Assembly (NCBI GenBank): GCA_012910725.1
Contig: WNEG01000018.1
Location: 1-7,716 of the forward strand
Direction of reading: 5' to 3'
Length of the DNA stretch: 7,716 nt
DNA from: Candidatus Ethanoperedens thermophilum
GTDB taxonomy: Archaea > Halobacteriota > Methanosarcinia > Methanosarcinales > EX4572-44
A program made the translations under genes and the position numbers. Below the pieces are notes generated by a model that saw nothing but the letters and a program-made list of their open reading frames with translations, was not told where the DNA came from and ran no database searches. Below are positions 5,627 to 7,716 of this stretch, piece after piece (position 1 is the first letter of the stretch; each line of letters begins with the position of its first letter).

Positions 5627-6376
5627 TTAGTTTCTTTTATAGATTAACACGTGAACATTTTCAAAGATTTCTGTGTGTTCCTTCGGGTTGTTTAAAAAAT
5701 CAAGTTCCAGAGGGTGTTCTATTAGATGGTACATATCAGCCCCATGGACAAGACCAATAAGTCCAGGATTTGACTTCTCAATCTTGCGTAGTTTTGAAAT
5801 GGTTTTATAGTTTGGATTTTTAATCATTCCACCCTCTAAGAAATAATATGCTGCACCTCTTAGCCCACATACTGGCTCATATATTGATGTGAAACTGGAT
5901 GATACCCAGTTGCTCATTTTCAATACATCATTTGAATTATTAATGGTAACATGTCCATAATTGGGTGGTATAATTACAACATCCCCGGCTTTTGCATGAA
6001 TTAACACAACATCTTCAGCAACACCGTCTTCTGCCTTTTGTAGGAGATATTGAGCTTCCCCCTCGAGTACCTGGTATACCTCTGTATAGGATAACGTTTG
6101 TCCAGCTATGAGGGGGTGACAGTGACCCGCTGTTTTAACATACTCCTCCCCAAACATCAGTGGTGGAATAACAGTGATATCATATCGCAGATGGTTGGCA
6201 TCCATTAGCTTTTTATCTTGTCTATTTTTGTATAGTCCCCGGTACATATAATATACAGGCATGTCTTCTGATTGTTCAAACCACTTCTGATCATACAGTA
6301 CATCTTTTAGATCGGAAAGCATCCTCACATCTGCCTTCCATGCAGTTCCAGCAAAACTTAGTGTATCCCACATCAT
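5627..6376 (-). CDS. pgi: Cupin-type glucose-6-phosphate isomerase family protein
   Basis: This cytosolic metal-dependent cupin would interconvert glucose-6-phosphate and fructose-6-phosphate (EC 5.3.1.9) in modified glycolysis or gluconeogenesis. The protein has 249 residues. The cupin core runs from about 64 to 180. Likely metal ligands are His85 and His87 (GHCHP), Glu99 (YTEVYQVLEGE) and His142 (IPPNYGHVTIN), matching His88, His90, Glu97 and His136 of the Pyrococcus enzyme. It differs in a 5-residue-longer loop between the second His and the Glu, and in a C-terminal extension of about 50-60 residues, against about 190 residues total in Pyrococcus. The isomerase family is clear; glucose-6-phosphate as the actual substrate is inference. 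Two ATGs are adjacent at the start; 6376 or 6373 could be used. It lies 102 nt after topA and has its own TATA box. Confidence 0.8.
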   Translation of the reverse strand: MMWDTLSFAGTAWKADVRMLSDLKDVLYDQKWFEQSEDMPVYYMYRGLYKNRQDKKLMDANHLRYDITVIPPLMFGEEYVKTAGHCHPLIAGQTLSYTEVYQVLEGEAQYLLQKAEDGVAEDVVLIHAKAGDVVIIPPNYGHVTINNSNDVLKMSNWVSSSFTSIYEPVCGLRGAAYYFLEGGMIKNPNYKTISKLRKIEKSNPGLIGLVHGADMYHLIEHPLELDFLNNPKEHTEIFENVHVLIYKRN

Positions 6377-6401
6377 AGCAGATCAACTTAGGATAATCTT
6401 A

Positions 6402-6415
6402 CTATATTATATTAT
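6402..6415 (-). promoter_or_regulatory. TATA box for pgi, near-leaderless transcript
   Basis: ATAATATAATATAG on the minus strand is centred about 32 nt before the pgi ATG. Initiation about 25 nt downstream leaves a leader of only about 7 nt. The TGATC near 6385-6381, a partial Shine-Dalgarno, may then lie outside the mRNA. Confidence 0.55.
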
Positions 6416-6435
6416 CTGTTAGAGAGGGTGTGGAA

Positions 6436-6462
6436 CGAAGCAATCAAGTTGTCGAAGCAATC
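6436..6462 (-). repeat. Paired 10-bp direct repeat upstream of the pgi promoter
   Basis: CGAAGCAATC (plus strand) occurs at 6436-6445 and again at 6453-6462, a 17-bp period. It lies between the topA stop and the pgi TATA box, starting about 20 bp upstream of that box. Exact tandem spacing in this position suits an activator or other regulator binding site. No regulator is identified, and the repeat could also be a local duplication. Confidence 0.5.
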
Positions 6463-6478
6463 GAGGTGTGCAGTACTC

Positions 6479-7716
6479 TCATGTTTGTTTTTTTTGTTGC
6501 GTCTTCTGCCACTGTTCAAAGTTGCATTGCGGACAGCCGAGCTCCCATGGTCGTCTGCCTTTGTTGATGATTTTAATGTGATAAAGTTTATGAACCTCAC
6601 ACTCTTTATCTGTCACGATGATTTGCCCGGTCTTGGGAAGCGGTAGCAAAAACGTACAATCAGGGTAACCGGTACAGCCAACAAATCTTCCACCTTTTCG
6701 TGAGCGGCGTACAATTATATCACTATTACAAAGAGGGCATTTGCCAAGTATTTTATCCTCATGAACACCTTCCTTAAGCATCTGTGAAATCTGATCTTTA
6801 TTTGCTGATAGGTCTTTGAACACGGCCTCAAGCATGGTTCTTGATTCTTCCACCACACTGTCCTCGCTGGTTCTGCCTTCTGCAATGTTATCCATATCTT
6901 CTTCAAGTTTTTTTGTCATGTCTGGCTCTGTTATGGTCGAAGCATATTTTTCAAGTGAGTCAATAAGTGACATTGCTATTTTGGTTGGCTGGAGTGGATT
7001 CCCATGTACATAGGCTCTGGAATAAAGTTTGCCGATAATTTCATGCCTGGTTGATTTAGTGCCAAGCCCGAGATCCTCCATCAGCTTAATAAGACGTCCC
7101 TGGCCATATCGTGAAGGCGGCTGGGTTTCCTTATCCAATAGTTCAATTTTTGAAACATGCAGTTTCTGTCCTTTTTCAAGTACAGGGAGGATTCGATCTT
7201 CTGGCTTGTTGTATGGATAATACCCTCGCCAGCCAGCATCGACCAGACGTGCCCCATTTGCCTTGAAGTTCTCACCATTGATATCGATTAAGACTTTGAG
7301 GGTTTTCCATACTGTCTCACCAGCAAAAGTTGCAAAGAATCTGCGCACCACGAGTTCATAAATCTTCCATTCATCTTCTTTTAATTGATCACGAGGGACA
7401 AGAGATGAAGGGTGTATTGGTGGATGGTCGGTGGTCTCTTTTTTACCTTTTGTTGGGACAAGTTTAGTTTTTAATAGTGTTTTTGCATGTTCTGAAAACT
7501 CGCTTTTTAAAAAGAGAGAGATGATTTCCTTTGCATTCATTGTTGAAGGATATACCGTGTTATCAGTACGAGGGTATGAGATGAAACCATTAACATACAA
7601 ACCTTCAGCAAGTCTCATAGCAACTGACGTCGTAATACCGATGCTACTTGCAGCCCGCAGAAACTCAGTAGTATTAAAGGGTGTAGGCGGTTTTTCAACT
7701 CGCACTCCTTCCTCGA
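6479..7716 (-). CDS. topA: DNA topoisomerase I (type IA), 5' part outside window
   Basis: This type IA enzyme relaxes negatively supercoiled DNA by nicking and passing one strand, using a 5'-phosphotyrosine link and Mg2+. The visible 411 codons are the C-terminal part; the frame is open to the window edge, so the N-terminal Toprim domain is missing only because the window ends. Residues counted from the GTG at 7705: KPPTPFNTTEFLRAAS (5-20) precedes the catalytic Tyr44 in FISYPRTDN (41-49). DHPPIHPSSL (93-102) and LGLGTKSTRHEII (212-224) are family hallmarks. The tail has a four-Cys zinc finger (Cys323, 326, 344, 350) and a second site, Cys369 and His372 with Cys391 and Cys394. The basic, Gln/Lys-rich end is typical. 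The GTG at 7705 follows a purine-rich stretch but is internal, not the start. pgi follows on the same strand after 102 nt. Confidence 0.96.
   Translation of the reverse strand, partial: EEGVRVEKPPTPFNTTEFLRAASSIGITTSVAMRLAEGLYVNGFISYPRTDNTVYPSTMNAKEIISLFLKSEFSEHAKTLLKTKLVPTKGKKETTDHPPIHPSSLVPRDQLKEDEWKIYELVVRRFFATFAGETVWKTLKVLIDINGENFKANGARLVDAGWRGYYPYNKPEDRILPVLEKGQKLHVSKIELLDKETQPPSRYGQGRLIKLMEDLGLGTKSTRHEIIGKLYSRAYVHGNPLQPTKIAMSLIDSLEKYASTITEPDMTKKLEEDMDNIAEGRTSEDSVVEESRTMLEAVFKDLSANKDQISQMLKEGVHEDKILGKCPLCNSDIIVRRSRKGGRFVGCTGYPDCTFLLPLPKTGQIIVTDKECEVHKLYHIKIINKGRRPWELGCPQCNFEQWQKTQQKKQT

Noticed and set aside
6412..6600. 62-codon minus-strand frame spanning the end of topA and the gap before pgi
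   Set aside because: Most of it overlaps the topA C-terminus in another frame and runs through the repeat and the start of the pgi promoter; no recognisable protein.
1..7716. CRISPR array, insertion sequence, prophage or toxin-antitoxin module
   Set aside because: No regularly spaced repeats beyond a single pair, no transposase or integrase motif, and no toxin beside the antitoxin-like gene.

Overview
The window is a stretch of archaeal chromosome, most likely from a methanogen or a related methane-metabolising euryarchaeote. The evidence is a kinase that matches MfnE of methanofuran biosynthesis, a Cdc48/VAT-type double AAA+ ATPase, a eukaryote/archaea-type tryptophanyl-tRNA synthetase, a cupin-type (archaeal) glucose-6-phosphate isomerase, archaeal TATA-box promoters and a tRNA gene with no encoded CCA. 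The sequence does not allow a genus to be named. It reads as housekeeping DNA: I see no transposase, phage gene, CRISPR array or defence cassette.

Layout. Positions 1-178 hold no convincing gene but carry a perfect 9-bp hairpin and a repeated AGCCACT motif, then a TATA box serving a tRNA-Val(UAC) gene (179-252). A short plus-strand operon follows: mfnE (327-941) and rnhB (963-1589, RNase HII). It meets the minus-strand genes tail to tail near 1590-1690, where a T-tract (read on the minus strand) can end the trpS transcript. Everything to the right is on the minus strand. In transcription order it is topA (5' end outside the window, ends 6479), pgi (6376-5627), cdc48 (5569-3356), a small PRC-barrel gene (3343-3083), a 58-residue antitoxin-like or coiled-coil gene (2987-2811) and trpS (2836-1691).

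Transcription units on the minus strand can be inferred from TATA boxes. pgi has its own box and probably a very short leader. cdc48 has a box directly after the pgi stop and probably carries the PRC-barrel gene as a second cistron 12 nt downstream. The small gene and trpS share another box and overlap by 26 nt.

The most interesting point is the start of cdc48. The conserved first 27 residues lie upstream of the first in-frame ATG, in a frame with no ATG, GTG or TTG. The only codon at the right distance from a strong GGAGG Shine-Dalgarno is ATT. Either this gene starts at AUU or there is a one-base error or mutation there. Other points are a PRC-barrel protein resembling the archaeal cell-division CdpB type next to cdc48, a pair of 10-bp direct repeats upstream of the pgi TATA box, a longer-than-usual cupin isomerase, a cysteine-rich MfnE, and an orphan antitoxin-like protein coupled to trpS. 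I found no wholly new system.
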